Assembly (NCBI GenBank): GCA_946811185.2
Contig: OX328096.1
Span: 36,096,011 to 36,160,010 of the forward strand
From: Hippopus hippopus
Lineage: Eukaryota; Mollusca; Bivalvia; Cardiida; Cardiidae
DNA: 64,000 nt
Reading direction: 5' to 3'
The translations under genes and the position numbers were made by a program. The notes below the pieces were generated by a model. The model made no database searches. It worked only from the letters and a program-made list of their open reading frames with translations, and was not told where the DNA came from. This document shows, one piece after another, positions 1 to 12,817 of the stretch (position 1 is its first letter; every line of letters starts with the position of its first letter).

Positions 1-1670
1 AGATTGCTAAATCTATAATTTCTGCAGCACCTTCATGCTATGGCGACCTCTCCACATTGTGGTTCCCCTTCGAAGTCACACCGTTAGAACATTCTAAATT
101 CAGAAACTGTCAAAAAAATGAGCACTACATTTTTCAGTCATTTGAAAAGTTTTTGAAACTATGGAGCTATTTTGGCTCTATTTTCCCTGCGTAGAAAGAA
201 ATCTGAAATCATTAAAGTACACATGAGCAAAGTTTTGTTTCTTTAAAAATCAAATGCCTATGTACCTCCAACTCTAATTTTATCAAAGCCAAATAAAGGT
301 TACATTAAACATTTTCTGACTTGACAATTCCCTATGCTTTTACTCTTTTAAACCCTTTATGTCCAAGGAGATGCTAGTAGCTATTGACGGCGCAGATAAT
401 GATCAGACTACACTAAACGTATCTAGGCTTTGTCTCAGGTAAAATCCCAATTTCATTCTAAATCGAAAAAGCTTCTTCACTTGCAGAACAATCTTGCGAC
501 AACAACGACAACAACAAAAACTCGAACCCGTGTGAGAGTCAAGGATATCAAACTTCATGAGGTGTCTTGGTTTAAAAAAATAACTCCCCGTGTGTCCTTA
601 ACTCAAGGTGTAATAGAACCACTGACACGAGTTTATGACAAAATAAACTGACCAATTAATCCATCTGACAAGACCAAGACTGACCGTCGGTCAGCACCTT
701 TCATGAAACCTAGCAATCATCCTGACAGGCTAAATAAAGCGGGTTTTGAAACAAACATAATCATTTTGAAAAGGAAAATGGAAGGGAAACAAAGTGAAAT
801 ATGAGTGTTTTACGCGAACATGGTTGTTAACGGAAATTTGGTACTGATGGTTGACATTGTTGTTCGCCGCTCAAAAAACATGTTGATTTTAAGAGAATAA
901 ATGTCAAAAATATCACCATCGGGTTAAGCGCTGCATGAATTAGTACCTGAAATAAACATGAAATATACGCGCCGAGGTCTTGGGTGACCAAGAGGGATAT
1001 TTAACATGAATTATGTCTGAATGGAAGAAATATAAAACTTAAAAGCGCGAGCTGGACAAAAATGACCTACACGACCCTCTTAATTTGATAAATAGGGAGT
1101 CTAGGTACGATTTATGCGTGTTGGAAAGATAATAAATGTATTTATTAATGATAACTTTTTAGAAGTCTTGTCCGAATGTCTGTAAAGTCATTTATAATGG
1201 CCATATATATTTATTTTAAGCCCTGTGTTGCGGATAAAAAAGTACCTTTTAGCATCGGTGTAGGCCAAGAGGGGCCAGGACTAGCCCTCACAATTTGCTT
1301 GGCCTGATGACAGTCAACTCTTTGTTTAAAAGACAGTGAATTCAATCTGTAAGCCTAAGTATGCGGACAACATTAGGTCCTTTTGCGTAACGTGCGGATC
1401 AAGATCCGACTGTATCAAATATTTTGTGAGATATTTGTCGATTTTTAACTTGCATAATAATTATCCTACATTTCTCCCGACTTTAATTATCCGTTTTATC
1501 CATTCATTAATCTAAAAAGTTGGCTTTTTAAAGAGCTTGAAGCACTCGGTTTCCATTGTGATAAGCCACAGGCAAATCCAATACGAAACTGGTTGAAGAT
1601 TCGAAAAGGTCTATTTTTTAATCGAATAGTGTTATAACTGTAAATATTTTACACAATAAGTCTTTCATTC
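1..1670. other. No gene seen; mostly unique AT-rich DNA
   Basis: I see no convincing exon. Two weak remnants of the B/C hairpin core may lie at about 385-414 and 1360-1412, where GATCAGACT-like and GCGGATCAAGAT-like strings occur; both are too decayed to bound. Confidence 0.5.
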
Positions 1671-1890
1671 AACTCAATCCTATGGACAAAATTTTAAACT
1701 GGTCTATACTGAGAGCATGTGCAGTGCACAAATGTTGCTCAAGTAATAACGTTTGTCTTTGACAGGACAGAAAACATCTTGTGAAAAGGAGAAGATGCTG
1801 GTTACCAACATTTTCTTTTTTCCCACAATGTTATCAAAAGCTTTCCCTCTCAAGGTCGTAAAAAGCACTGGATTTTTGGTAAATGGTTAA
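1671..1890 (+). mobile_element. Family A TTAA MITE, complete
   Basis: This is the first copy of a roughly 225-bp non-autonomous element. Family A starts TTAACYCTTTACCA, carries AAAATTTTAGAC and GCATTTGCAG in the left half, has a long central palindrome (here AAAAGGAGAAGATGCTGG paired with a decayed right arm) and ends GGTAAAGGGTTAA. The left end here is decayed and the right end reads GGTAAATGGTTAA. The TTAA ends suggest piggyBac-type mobilisation (inference). No coding capacity. Confidence 0.85.
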
Positions 1891-2126
1891 CCATATACAA
1901 TGATTACATCGTTAAATATATTTAGATGTACAAGCACATGTCTCTGGGGACATGTTTGTTTGTTGTACTATACGATGTACTTCAGGAAACGGGTATTCAA
2001 CAACCAATAACTCGTTTGTATTTGTAATCTAAACTTCAATGAGTGGTTAAAACTATTTTTAAAACTTTCCATCTGATTAAAATTTAGATTTTTGAGATAT
2101 GTAAAGCTATATAATTTAAAAATAAA

Positions 2127-2369
2127 TGAGCCATGCTCTGCGAAAAGGAGGTTTAATGCATGTGCAAAAAGTATCGACCAGGTCAGCTGACCTGCGTCGG
2201 AATATTTTGATAATGAACAATTTTCTGCATGCCATTGGACTGGTGTACATGGAGATTCAGTTGGTTGTTCGACAAAATAGATTTTATGAATCAAGAATTA
2301 TGGTATGACTTGCTTGGTATAATGCATTAGAACGATACATTAAACAACCTATTGCCTAAGTGTGGCTCC
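2127..2369 (+). mobile_element. Family D TA MITE
   Basis: Family D elements begin TGAGCCATGCTCTG, have a GC-rich hairpin (consensus AGCCTGCGC ... GCGCAGGCTGACC) near one end, a spacer with TTTTCTGCATGTC and GACTTGCTTGGTATAATG, and end in GAGC..GGCTCA. In this copy the hairpin is shortened to GGTCAGCTGACC, which looks like loss of the tip. Confidence 0.85.
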
Positions 2370-2524
2370 AATGTTTGGTGTACTTTGGAGTAGTGAGAGT
2401 CAGAAAATAAAAAAAAAAACATGGGCAAAACAGCCGTGATGTTACTGCAAAACTGTTGAAAGAGACGTAAAATGCCAGTCGAATGAATAACAATTAACAA
2501 AGCACGTGTAGGTAAGATTAAATA

Positions 2525-2768
2525 TGAGCCATGCTCTGGCAAAAGCGAGTTTGATGCATCTCCGTGATGCATAATGCTAAGCAAGTCACCACATAGTTAT
2601 GGATCAATAAAATCCAGTTTGTATAACAACCGACTGAATCATGGGGTACACTGGTCCTTTGACATGCAGAAAATTTGCAAAATGCAGGTTTCGATCCAGG
2701 CCAACCTGCGCGGACTACGCAGATACTTTTTGTAGATGCAATAAGCCATCTTTTCACAGAGCATGGCA
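2525..2768 (-). mobile_element. Family D MITE, reverse orientation
   Basis: It opens with TGAGCCATGCTCTGGC and ends CAGAGCATGGCA. The hairpin is half lost: CCTGCGCGGACTACGCAG lacks its full right arm. The spacer between terminus and hairpin keeps the family motifs. Confidence 0.88.
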
Positions 2769-2830
2769 CTGTATGCATCCACTGTGCAACGTAAACACCT
2801 TCTTTAAGCTTTCTTCCTTCATGTGACAGA

Positions 2831-3043
2831 TTAACTCTTTTGGCGCCAAATATATAAACTCGACGTCTTTTGACGGCTAAAAATTACAGTGCACTGAGAC
2901 TAAGAAAAATTCTGATCTTAATTGATTGATTATACAAGCGGACAGTGTAGATTAAAGATCAGACTGCACGTTCTGTGCAGTCTGATCTTGATCTACGCCG
3001 TCTGCAAAAAAATACTGTTTTCACCTTGGGCATTTAAGAGTTA
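2831..3043 (-). mobile_element. Family C TTAA MITE
   Basis: Family C is about 210 bp and starts (minus sense) TTAACTCTTTTGGCGCC, then reads AAATATATAAACTCGAC, and contains a hairpin with arms AGATCAGACTGCAC and GTGCAGTCTGATCT around a GTTCT/AGAAC loop. This copy shows the hairpin at about 2957-2995. The right end is decayed (ATTTAAGAGTTA). Confidence 0.85.
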
Positions 3044-3087
3044 TTCACAAAGATGAGATTTTTGAAATGGATTAATTTTAGAATGGA

Positions 3088-3308
3088 TCAACTCTTAATC
3101 CAGTGACAACATTTTATAGACTCTTTCATATTGACAGCATTTGTAGACGATAAATTTATTGTGGCTCAAATGACGGGATTTCAAATTGAAAGGGTAAAAA
3201 ACCCTAATGCAACAGGGAAAAATGCTGCTTTCATATTTTTTTTCCTTTTCAACTATTTTTTCACAAGCCTATGGTCGTTAAGGCAAGGGAACGTTTGATG
3301 ATGAGATG
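3088..3308 (+). mobile_element. Family A MITE, degenerate
   Basis: ACAGCATTTGTAGACGA and TGTGGCTCAAATGA match the family left half, and GGTCGTTAAGGC the right half. The central palindrome is reduced to GGGAAAAATGCTG. Confidence 0.6.
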
Positions 3309-3329
3309 AAATATTTCGCACTGCCTTTG

Positions 3330-3520
3330 ACTACTTTACAACTGACAGACCTTTTGCGCACAGTGGAGATCAAGATCAGGCTGCACAGAACGTGCAGCCT
3401 GATGTTTGATCTACACTGTCCAATATCGGGTAAGATATTCAAGCTGAAACATCTGCACCTTTTCTACAGACTATAACTTTTCTATAATCGTCTATACAGT
3501 AGATATAGGATAAGATTGAT
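3330..3520 (+). mobile_element. Family B TTAA MITE, degenerate ends
   Basis: The hairpin core (GATCAGGCTGCAC, loop AGAAC, GTGCAGCCTGAT) follows GACCTTTTGCGCACAGTG, as in family B. Both TTAA ends are lost or unrecognisable, so the borders are approximate. Confidence 0.55.
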
Positions 3521-3735
3521 GGTTTAGCTATGCTGTCAAGTGTGTGAGATGTTTTTGCGATTCACTTTTATATAAAATGTTAAGTTAATGGGAAAAGTAA
3601 GCAGGTTTTCAGTTATCCTTCTATTCCCCTCGTAATTTTTTTCACGCATAAAAAAAAAAATAAAAGAGACATTTTCTCAGTGACAAAAAATATATATAAA
3701 TTCAACAGTAGTTAGGTGTGACTGTCTCAACATAT

Positions 3736-3822
3736 TGGACAGTATAGATCCAAGGTCAGACTGCATATTCCGTGCAGTTTGATCTTGATCTCCACCGTCC
3801 GCCTAAGCAATTAAAGGGTTAT
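3736..3822 (-). mobile_element. Family B/C hairpin core with one end
   Basis: GGACAGTATAGATCCAAGG, the paired GTGCAGTTTGATCTTGATC, CCACCGTCCGC and a terminal TTAAAGGGTTA are present. The left part cannot be followed. Confidence 0.55.
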
Positions 3823-4104
3823 AATTATAAACGCAAACAGAAAGTACATAACACACAGTATTTGACATGAATGACACAACGCCACGTTATTCTAAGAAAT
3901 GGGACCCTTACGAACAGAAAGGTTCCAAAGCAAGGAAAAAGAGCGGTTGAGGGGCCTGAACGTGTGTCTCTTTTTTCCGTAATAAACATTAAATACAATT
4001 ATACAAACTAAATTAAGAAAAATTAAATTAAAAAAAAAAAACATTTTTAGCATAATCTCTAATGGTGGTAATTTAACACTCCATTCCTTAACGTTATCTG
4101 GCAT

Positions 4105-4869
4105 AAAATGTAATTACAAACAGTTGATACTTTTCCCGCAAAATTTCAGAACTTTTCAACTGTATGAGGAAAAAATCGTATTTGAAAAGTAACCGGTTAA
4201 AGAAAATTGTGGCAATGATAATTTATTTACAATTATCAACAAATTGCATAAAAAAAAAAGGAAAAGACTGAATTAAACACATAAACAGACTAATGTTCTC
4301 ACCCCCTTCAAAATCGACCACTGAAGGATGCTGAAGTATTTAAATAGCCTTTAGGGATTTCGCCGGACCCCTAATTACATCCCTGATTTTATTATATTAA
4401 CATTCTTTCAATTGTTATTAAGTGATCGAGAGGGATGATCGTTCTAATTGATTGGATTGGGGATAGCATTAAAACCCATTTTCACTCGAGCGACGTTTTT
4501 TTTTTCGCGCGGCTACAGCAGACGAAGTCTTGATGTTCCGTTGCGGTGAACTTATATATTCTTTCACATATTTCACACGATTATTGCTCCTTTTGAAATA
4601 TTGTAAATTACAAAGAAATCGGTGGTTTTTGTTTACTTCGAAATGCTTTTCTTTTTTTTTTCTTCCTGTCCTCTTTAGTTAAGCAGATTATCAGTTCTAT
4701 GTTTTTCCATATTTCCCTTCCTTTTCTGTTTTCTTTATCAGATCCGGAAAAGGCTAAACATTGAATAACTTTTAATGGTTTGAATGTTGAAAGAAGGAAT
4801 TATTGTTTTTCGTCGATTTCACTCTAGAATTAAAAAGCTCAAGCGGCATCACTAATTGAAAAACTGAAA

Positions 4870-4904
<35 letters not shown>

Positions 4905-5112
4905 ATAGATAAATTTCTTCCAGTTACTTTTATCATTCTATTAATTTCTCCATAACAATTTCTCCTTTATAAATACTTATAGTGCTGCCAAATATAATAA
5001 ACGTAAAGACAGTACAAGCAATGCTGCTAACAAAAACTGATAAAATCAGTACTGATGATAATGATTCTATAAATAATTATAATTTGAACAAAACAAAAAG
5101 TCACAATGAAAT
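4105..5112. other. No gene seen
   Basis: AT-rich, with several homopolymer runs. The only clear structure is the AAAT microsatellite listed separately. Confidence 0.5.
4867..4912. repeat. (AAAT)n microsatellite
   Basis: About eleven tandem AAAT units, the last one interrupted by TAGAT. Confidence 0.95.
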
Positions 5113-5339
5113 CATCGGCGCTCTGGCAAGAGGGGGTTTAATGCATCTCTGTGATGCATCATACAAAGCAAGCCATCTCATAATTATGGATCCATAAAAT
5201 CCATTGTGTCTTACAACCGACTAAATCATGAGGTAGACTGGTCCTTTGAGATGCAAAAAATTGATTAATTGCGCAGGCTGACCTGAGTCGATATTTTTTT
5301 GCAAATGCAAAAGACCCCCTTTTCACAGAACATGACTCA
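5113..5339 (-). mobile_element. Family D MITE, one hairpin arm deleted
   Basis: It opens CGGCGCTCTGGCAAGAGG and ends ACAGAACATGACTCA. Only the right arm GCGCAGGCTGACCTGAG is left of the hairpin; the left arm is missing cleanly after AATTGATTAATT. Confidence 0.88.
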
Positions 5340-6434
5340 AATATATATTAACAACTGAGTACATGTACTTAAAATCCCTGGCCTGAATTTCTTGGTAAGG
5401 AATAATTATAACGAAAGCAAAGATATGGAAATAACGAGCAATATGGATCGTCTAGCTCTCCTTTGAACCCTTTCAATCTTCATTTTTCAACTTACATTAA
5501 ATTTTAATCAACAATGATGAAGAAATGATCACTGTCAATCAAAGGCACAGTCCTTAAAGTAAAGCAATGTCCAGCGAGATTCCTTGGACGCTTGCAACCT
5601 GTCCTCGCTTCTCCCAGCAGGCAAGGCAGCAAAAACAAATTAATAATCGTATAATTAAATAGCAATCAGCCTCTTTCAAGTGTTTCAGATCGGTAATGTA
5701 GGCCATTTGTTTAAGTAATTACAAAAACAGAAATAATTTCTGTAACACACTGCGTTTCCATTTTACAATTACTCGCTGTCTATCGATGAAGGCGCGAAAG
5801 CTTAAATGTCCTGTCAAGTTGAGAATTCCAAGGATAATCTCTGAATTAAGAGAAATAGAGGAGTATGTTTCCGCTTTCGCATCATTCCCTCATTTCTTTT
5901 TTTTTTGTTTTGTTTTGCGAAGTGACTTTTTTTCTTTTTTAGAATTCTCTAGCACTTAAAATATTTTCACGTTATTTATTCTTGGAGCAAGGTTTCTCGA
6001 CAGGCATGAAAATACAATTTGAATCGAACAATCTATTTATTTTTTTCGAAACAACTGTAAGAACTTGGGGAAGGAAACAAGCAAAGGGCTTAACGTTTTT
6101 CTGATTAACATCAGAAGAATTCCACAACATCATCGTTCAATCTAATGGCATTATCGGCATGTTCGAGACCGGATAGTGGAATTATAGATCGCCTTGCGTG
6201 ACCAATCACCAAGATGTCCGCAACTCGTGAGGAAAAAAATGGCAGCCGTGGACGCTGTCAATTAACCCGAGCTCCCTTTACACCTAATGTGTCTGGCACT
6301 TCGAAACTGAACTACATACATGTATTTGTAATGCGAAAATATCAACAAACAATATACTTTCCATGAAATTAATATTATCATAGAAAAAAAAAAATGTATA
6401 CACAAAGCCGAAGAGGACAATACAGCTTAGAACC
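5340..6434. other. No gene seen
   Basis: AT-rich sequence with T-runs and no recognised repeat family. Confidence 0.45.
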
Positions 6435-6667
6435 TTAACCCTTTACGACTCAATCCCGAGTTTCAACGACCCTAAGACAAAAAGCTTTGGGAAACAGTGG
6501 GGAAAAAGGAGTAAATGCGGGTAACCAGCATTTTCTTCTTTTCTCAGCATATTTTCCACCCTATCATAGACAAAAAACATTTTTATACAAATTCAATTTA
6601 TCTTTTGCAAATGCTTTTAATTTACTTTTGATTTTAATCTACTTTTTGTCGGCTGGCAACGAGTTAA
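6435..6667 (-). mobile_element. Family A MITE, complete
   Basis: Starts TTAACCCTTTACGACTCAAT and ends CGAGTTAA. The central palindrome reads GCGGGTAACCAGCATTTTC with mismatches in the left arm. Confidence 0.88.
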
Positions 6668-7162
6668 AGAGAGATATTCCATGTTGAAATCGTCAAAGGG
6701 TTTGAATTATTCTTTCTTGATTTGATCGTAGTGGTTTAAAGATTTTACATTATACGCTCCTCAAATCAAAGTTCTAAGAAAAATTCCAGGAAAGAGAATT
6801 TTGTATAATAAGTCAAGCAAAGCACGTTCCATGTATTTGACTTGGGGTAAAAATGGAAAATGGTACAAAATTTTAATTTGAACTGCAGAAATTTCAGATC
6901 AACAATAAATCAAGCTGCTGTTATTTTCGTACTTTAGAAATCAATATAATTATAATATAAAGACTGCAAAATGAATTTATAGAAATTCATTTTTTTACTA
7001 AAATTTTGCAATTTAAAATGACAAGGATATCGCCACATATTGATCAAGCGTGACGATCTAAAATACGAAACAGCACATGTTGTGCAGCCTGTTCTATTTT
7101 CACACATCAGGCAAAAGTACAGTAAGTTGTTGTAATTTTTGTAATGGTCAAAAAAATTTCGG

Positions 7163-7387
7163 TTAAAATTCTTTTCCGGACGATCCAAAGTTCTAACGAA
7201 ATAGCCTTTAAAAAACCTTGTGGGAAAAGGATAAGTTGCTGGTAACCAGCATTTTCTCCTTTTCCCACAAGGTTTTCTACACTTTCACGGACAATTATCA
7301 TCATTTCAGCTCAATTTAAAGATTATGTCATCTGCATATGCTTTCAATTTGGACCAATCTAAAATTATGTCGTTTGGTAAAGAGTTA
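7163..7387 (-). mobile_element. Family A MITE
   Basis: The palindrome arms match well (TTGTGGGAAAAGGATAAG against CTCCTTTTCCCACAAGG). It ends GTCGTTTGGTAAAGAGTTA. The left end is decayed. Confidence 0.88.
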
Positions 7388-7566
7388 GAATATCTCTCAA
7401 TGCACGTAAAGCAAACACAAATACTTACAGGGTATGGTATTTTTTGTGTTTGTTTGCATGCTAGAATTAGAAATCGTCAACTTTCCTATATGAGTAAATG
7501 AACCACGATAACATCGTGTAGAGAGAAACATGCGTCTGATCACAGATAAAACATCATGAAAACTCG

Positions 7567-7788
7567 TTAACTCTTTACCAAACTGCGACAAAGATGTAAA
7601 CTTGTCAAAAATGAAAACAATTGCAGACGACAATTTATTAAATTTAAATGTAGCTGAAATGATGCAACTGTCATTGCAGGAAAAGGAGAAAATGCTGGTT
7701 ACCAGCATTTTCTCCTTTCCCCACAACGTTTTCGAAAGGTTTCTTCCACAGGATCATTAAAACTTGGGATTGTGTGGTAAAGGGTTAA
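7567..7788 (+). mobile_element. Family A MITE abutting a B fragment
   Basis: Starts TTAACTCTTTACCAAACTGC and ends GTGGTAAAGGGTTAA. A short deletion removes the outer left arm before GGAAAAGGAGAAAATGCTGG. Its last TTAA is also the first TTAA of the next B element. Confidence 0.92.
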
Positions 7789-7850
7789 TCCCTTAGGCTC
7801 TCTTGTTAATTCATATACATTTGCGGACAGTGTAGACAATGATCAGACTG
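7785..7850 (+). mobile_element. Family B MITE, 5' fragment
   Basis: TTAATCCCTTAGGCTCTC, then TTGCGGACAGTGTAGAC and GATCAGACTG; the similarity stops in the hairpin. Confidence 0.6.
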
Positions 7851-8331
7851 AATAAAAAAACTACTCGATATTTTTTGTTGACCAATTACAATCGGAATAT
7901 TTCCGTCTTTTTACAGACTAAAACTGTTTTTATCAATTTATATATAAGGTGTTCTATGGGCTTAAAAGAACTAGGGGTTGTGCACTTTTTCCACTATAAC
8001 GAATTTTCTCTATTTTTACTATTCTAATATTTCTTTCTATATCCAGTTTGTTTCTGTATTTGTTCTCTTTTACAAAGATAAAATCTATGTGAAAATATCC
8101 GGAAATACCAAATATAGCTAAAAATTAAAAACACGAAAACATTACTGTGAACCGGATAGAAATACAGTTCAATACAAAATCTATGCGATTCATTTCTTTC
8201 TTCCTGAAAACCTTGATTAAATCAAAGGTGAGTCAGGTCTAATTGTTCAATAAATCCGAGTCGAGGAAAATAAAACAATATCCTAAGACCAATAGATACA
8301 ATGTCAGAAATCAACTGGGCATTTGAAAATA

Positions 8332-8594
8332 TGAGCGGCACTTTGGCAAAGGGGGAATAAATGCATCTCTGTGATGCATTATACCAACCACGGCAACCAC
8401 GTAATCTCATAACTAGGGAACCATAAAATCCATTTAATGTGACAGCTGGAGATGGAATGGTTCTTGGACATAAATGAAATTTACAAATTGCAAAAAATTT
8501 CGACTCAAGTCAGCCTGTGCGGACTGCGCAGCCTGACCTGGCTCGACACTTTTTTGCAAAAGTACTAAGCCCCCTTTTTACGGAGCATGACTTA
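8332..8594 (-). mobile_element. Family D MITE
   Basis: Starts TGAGCGGCACTTTGGCAAAG and ends CGGAGCATGACTTA. The hairpin is retained (AGCCTGTGCGGACTGCGC), with a G to C change in the right arm (GCAGCCTGACC). Confidence 0.88.
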
Positions 8595-8934
8595 TATGTA
8601 CACCCCATGAAAATCTTGTTACCATAAATGATTCAATGACTTAAGTATTGTACACATGAAGTTTTAAAAAAAAAGACCAGATGCATTAGAAGAACACAAA
8701 CTAAAAGAAAAAAAAAAACATCAAGTGATAGTTGGAACAAACTTGTGTCCTTCCTGTTTTCGATTCGAAATGTTCGATTTATCGAGCTGTGACTGTGTCT
8801 CTATTTGTAAAAGTCGACAAACTGTCTTTTGATCACAATCTGTTTTATGTGAAAATAACAAAATTGGAAATATTTATTTTAAATCAGCTTGATATTGCAG
8901 ATAAAACACAAATCCTCTTGTAAATAATTACTAC
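8595..8934. other. No gene seen
   Basis: AT-rich with A-runs; no repeat family recognised. Confidence 0.4.
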
Positions 8935-9136
8935 TTCACCCTTTCATCGCCATAGGGAGAAAACAAGTTTTTTCCGTCGGCATAGATCAAGATCAGACTG
9001 CACAAAACGTGCAGTCTGATCTTGATCTATACCGTCCGCTTGTTTAGTCAAGCCTATAAAAGCAACCTGCAGTAGATTTCATTTTCAGCCTTCGACAGAG
9101 GCCGAGTTTATATATTTTGGCCCTGAAGGAGTGAAT
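8935..9136 (+). mobile_element. Family C MITE, near complete
   Basis: Starts TTCACCCTTTCATCGCCATA, then the hairpin (GATCAGACTGCACAAAACGT, GCAGTCTGATCTTGATC) and ACCGTCCGCTTGTTTAGTC. Ends with GAGTTTATATATTTTGGC. One terminal TTAA has mutated to TTCA. Confidence 0.9.
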
Positions 9137-10124
9137 CCTGTAGTTTAGTGTTAACGCGCAATGCTTGTATAAATGGGGGTAGTTAGTTTAAAGCCCGACC
9201 CTCACTGGGGATCAATCTTGCAAAGCTCCATTCCTCTTACATTTTTTATTATTGTGTCGCAGTGTTTTTCTAAAATGGAAAAGCAAATGGTGGCTTTGAA
9301 GGCATTGCTAAGTGTAATATTATTTAAATACGCGTGAACTTCTTTCTACCCACCCTTGTTTATAAACTTTGGACGGCAAATAATGTGATTTCGTAATGCC
9401 AAATAAAGTGAATCAGTCGGGTACTCAGTTTTAAAGCTGGCACGAATTATTGTCCAATCTTTAAGCTTTTTGTTAAAGAATCCACTTCAGACAGCAAGTT
9501 GTTCTTGAATCTGCACTGTATGCGAAAGGAATTAGATTTGCCTTCTGCGCTGACAGGATCAATATTCCGCAAAACCTAATCTATACTAACAAAAGTGTTG
9601 AACGGTGTATGGGGAGTATTTGAATTTGACTTGCATCCCAATTACATTTGCACAGAGGCGTCAAAATCATTCTCCAAAACACATATTTGTGTGGGAGGCT
9701 GAATCTGGTTCAGACAGCGAGATTCTGCAATGTGCGAGAAGATAGCGTGAACGCAAGTAGATGTCTTGAAGACAGTTCGTGGCTGACTGGTGTTTTATTG
9801 TCTTTTTAAAGTATCGTTTTCACATTACATTTAATGCAATCATGTTTATTATGTGTGAGGTCGCATTAACCAAGGTCGATGCATACCATTAACTTTAAGA
9901 GTGATGGACGCATCAAAATTAAAGTGGAATTTCTTATCTTTTTGAATAATTTGTCTGCAGTTAAATGTTGATTATGTAAATATTGCAATATATAAATGCT
10001 TTATTAGCTTGTTTTTAATTATTAGAAAAGAAGTTTTATTTTACATACGATGTCAACGTTTAAAAAGACTTTAAAAAAGTACTTTGTCACCTCTTTTTAT
10101 TATAGTTGACGCCTTATTTAGAAC
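9137..10124. other. No gene seen
   Basis: Mixed-composition unique sequence. No open frame with exon-like features that I recognise. Confidence 0.4.
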
Positions 10125-10364
10125 ATGAATCAAAAAAATATATGGCAAAAGTGAGCTACATACATCTCCGTGATCCATTGTACCAAGCATCACATAATTA
10201 GGGATCCATAAAATCCTCTAAGTCTAATGAATGATTGACATTCAGGAAATTGACTGATAGCGAAAAGTTTCGGCTCAGGTCAGCCTGCGCGGACTGCGCA
10301 GGCTGACCTGGGTCGATACTTTTCGCAGATGCATGAAGCCCCCTTTTCACAGAGCATGGCTTAT
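10125..10364 (-). mobile_element. Family D MITE, hairpin intact on decayed flanks
   Basis: The left end is badly decayed, yet the hairpin (GCGAAAAGTTTCGG outer stem, CAGCCTGCGCGGACTGCGC inner stem) is almost perfect. Ends TTTTCACAGAGCATGGCTTA. Confidence 0.88.
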
Positions 10365-10614
10365 TTAGTTTGGAAACGTTGTATTTTCGTAGAGACCAGT
10401 CTTAGTACATGCAATAAAATTTCCACAATGTTAAAAGCGGAAACACAGCTTTTCAAAACAAAAACAAAAAAATATTTTCCACATCAAGGTAAAAAAAAGA
10501 AACATTTTCTTTCCATCAAGTGGATATTTTTTTAGTATTGTAGGCACAAAATGAAATGTCTGAGAAAAACCTATGTTGTAATAAGTTAAGGACGGAAACT
10601 GACGAGCATACCTC

Positions 10615-10841
10615 TTCACTCTTTCCCACATTACAAAAATTTAGACTTGTCCAAATTGAAAGCATTTGCAGATGACATTTTTAATGTGGTTCGAGTGATG
10701 TAATATATCTTTGCTAGGATACAAAACTGTGGGAAAAGGAGAAAAATGCCGGTTACCAGTATGTCCTCCTTTTCCCAAAATGTACTAAAAATCTCATTCC
10801 TCTGGGTCGTTAAAGCTCGGAAATGTGTGGTTAAGAGTTAA
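10615..10841 (+). mobile_element. Family A MITE
   Basis: Starts TTCACTCTTTCCCACATTAC, includes AATTTAGACTTGTCC and AGCATTTGCAGATGAC, and ends GTGTGGTTAAGAGTTAA. The palindrome tip reads GCCGGTTACCAGTATG. Confidence 0.9.
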
Positions 10842-11387
10842 AGACAGAACGGACCAAGTCACTTCATAGAACCTTAAAATTATCATGTCAATGACAATCT
10901 GAAAGCTTTTTTTCTTTTTCAATGATAAAAGTATCGGCGTTAGAGAAACAGTGCAACCAGAATATTCGAATTTAGTATTAGGAAACATGTAGAATATATT
11001 CTTGTATCTAATCATGTATTGCTCATACAAAATGCGAATAAAAACTTTTCCTGAAAATAGTGGAGCAGCAGTTCTTTTTCGAGCATGTGAACTGCTCCTT
11101 TACAGTTTCCTCAAGACATGTCGCTCCAGCCATTATTTCAAATTAGCATTTATATTCGAAAAAATGCATCTATGAATCATCAATTTTTGTAATGCTTAAC
11201 ACTGGTATTAGTGTGAACATTTGAAAAAAGTAATGCGTTTTTATTAGCACAGTTTGAGATTCACGGAAAAAGCAGGAAAAACCAATGTGTTTTGATGTGC
11301 TACAGCAAATACCATTTTTTCTTTATTTTGTCATAATGATAGTGAAGATGACTTAATTAAGACATATCAGAATTGTTAAAACATAGA
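10842..11387. other. No gene seen
   Basis: AT-rich unique sequence without a recognised repeat. Confidence 0.4.
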
Positions 11388-11649
11388 TGAGCCACGCTCT
11401 GGCAAAAGAGGGTTCAATGTATCTCCATGATGCATCATACCAAGCAAGTCATCACATAGTTGTTGATCCATACAATCCATTTTGTCTCACAACCGGCTGA
11501 ATAATGAGGTAGAATGCCCTTGGATATGCAGAAAGTTGACAAATAATAAAAAGTTTTGACGCAGGTCAGCCTGCGCGGACTGCGCAGGCTGACCTGTGTC
11601 GATACTTTTTGCAAATACACTAAACATCCTTTTCACAGAGCATGACTCA
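11388..11649 (-). mobile_element. Family D MITE, complete
   Basis: Starts TGAGCCACGCTCTGGCAAAA and ends CACAGAGCATGACTCA. The hairpin inner stem AGGTCAGCCTGCGCGGACTG is perfect. Confidence 0.93.
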
Positions 11650-12817
11650 TATAAGTAAGTCAAAGATATAAGCGTAGAAGGGACCAGGTGTTAAAAGGTA
11701 AATGAAGCATGGCCCTACTCTGTCATAATTATAACATTTCAAAAATGATGAGGGACTGAATTTCTGACTTTTTAGCAGTTTTTATTTCTACGTGAGAATC
11801 TATCAAATTTGTTGTTAGGTTAATTTTCGGGTAGCTGTTTTGAAACAATCAATCCCGAATCAAGTTCGGAGTATATGTTAGCGTTTTATGACAAATATGG
11901 ATACGCACTACAGAATTGTTTTTTAAAAAAAATGTTTGCATATAAAATGAAATATACTCGAAGATGTATCTAATATATAGTCATTGATAAAAATATGCAC
12001 TGCTTTAGTGATATACATGAAAGCGAAATGACATCACTTTATTATATTTTCCGTTCAAATTATAAAATTAAAGTCTGATAATTATTTTCAGTGTCGAACT
12101 ACGATGCATTTGGGGAAAAATAACAACTGTGATAACAACAAGGATTTATTTCTAACTTATTTAATGTCCTGTACATTTCACCGTGTTAAGCAAGGAGCAT
12201 CATGCCAACATTACAAATGCGTTCTCATTATTCATCATAATGATATTTTTTTCTATAGATATGTTTGCTCGGTAAATAGAAAATCTAAAGAAAACAGAGA
12301 AACAGTTAACTTTTTTGTGTATGTGTTACTTCCATGCTTTGTTTTCTTATTGATTTTATACAACATCCCATAACAAAGAAATTTCCTGAGTTTTCTCCAG
12401 AAATATGTGCCACTGTTAAAAAAGAATTAAATGTATAGGCATGGTCGATATTTAAGCAGCATCACGTAAGACCATTCATAACCATTATTTTCGCGATTTT
12501 ATAATGTTTAATACAATACATTAAAATATATTATATTTCATTTCTGAATCTTTATATAAAACAGCAACACACAAAATCTTCCTGAACAAAAAAAAATTGT
12601 GTAAAATTAAAAGCACCACTTATAACGAAAAAATATATCTTTTTAATTGCATACTGGATGTATGTGACATGCATGACGAGTTAGTGTACTTTTTGTGCAA
12701 AAACTTTTTCCTCAGACAAACCTTGATTTTCCATTCTCCTGAAGCTTGTAAAACTTTTTCCAAAAGCAAAGTATAAACTTTTTCAATAACAGATATAGTT
12801 GGATGCCCATTGTGAGC
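11650..12817. other. No gene seen
   Basis: AT-rich unique sequence. An 89-codon open frame at 12104-12373 has no feature suggesting it is expressed. Confidence 0.4.
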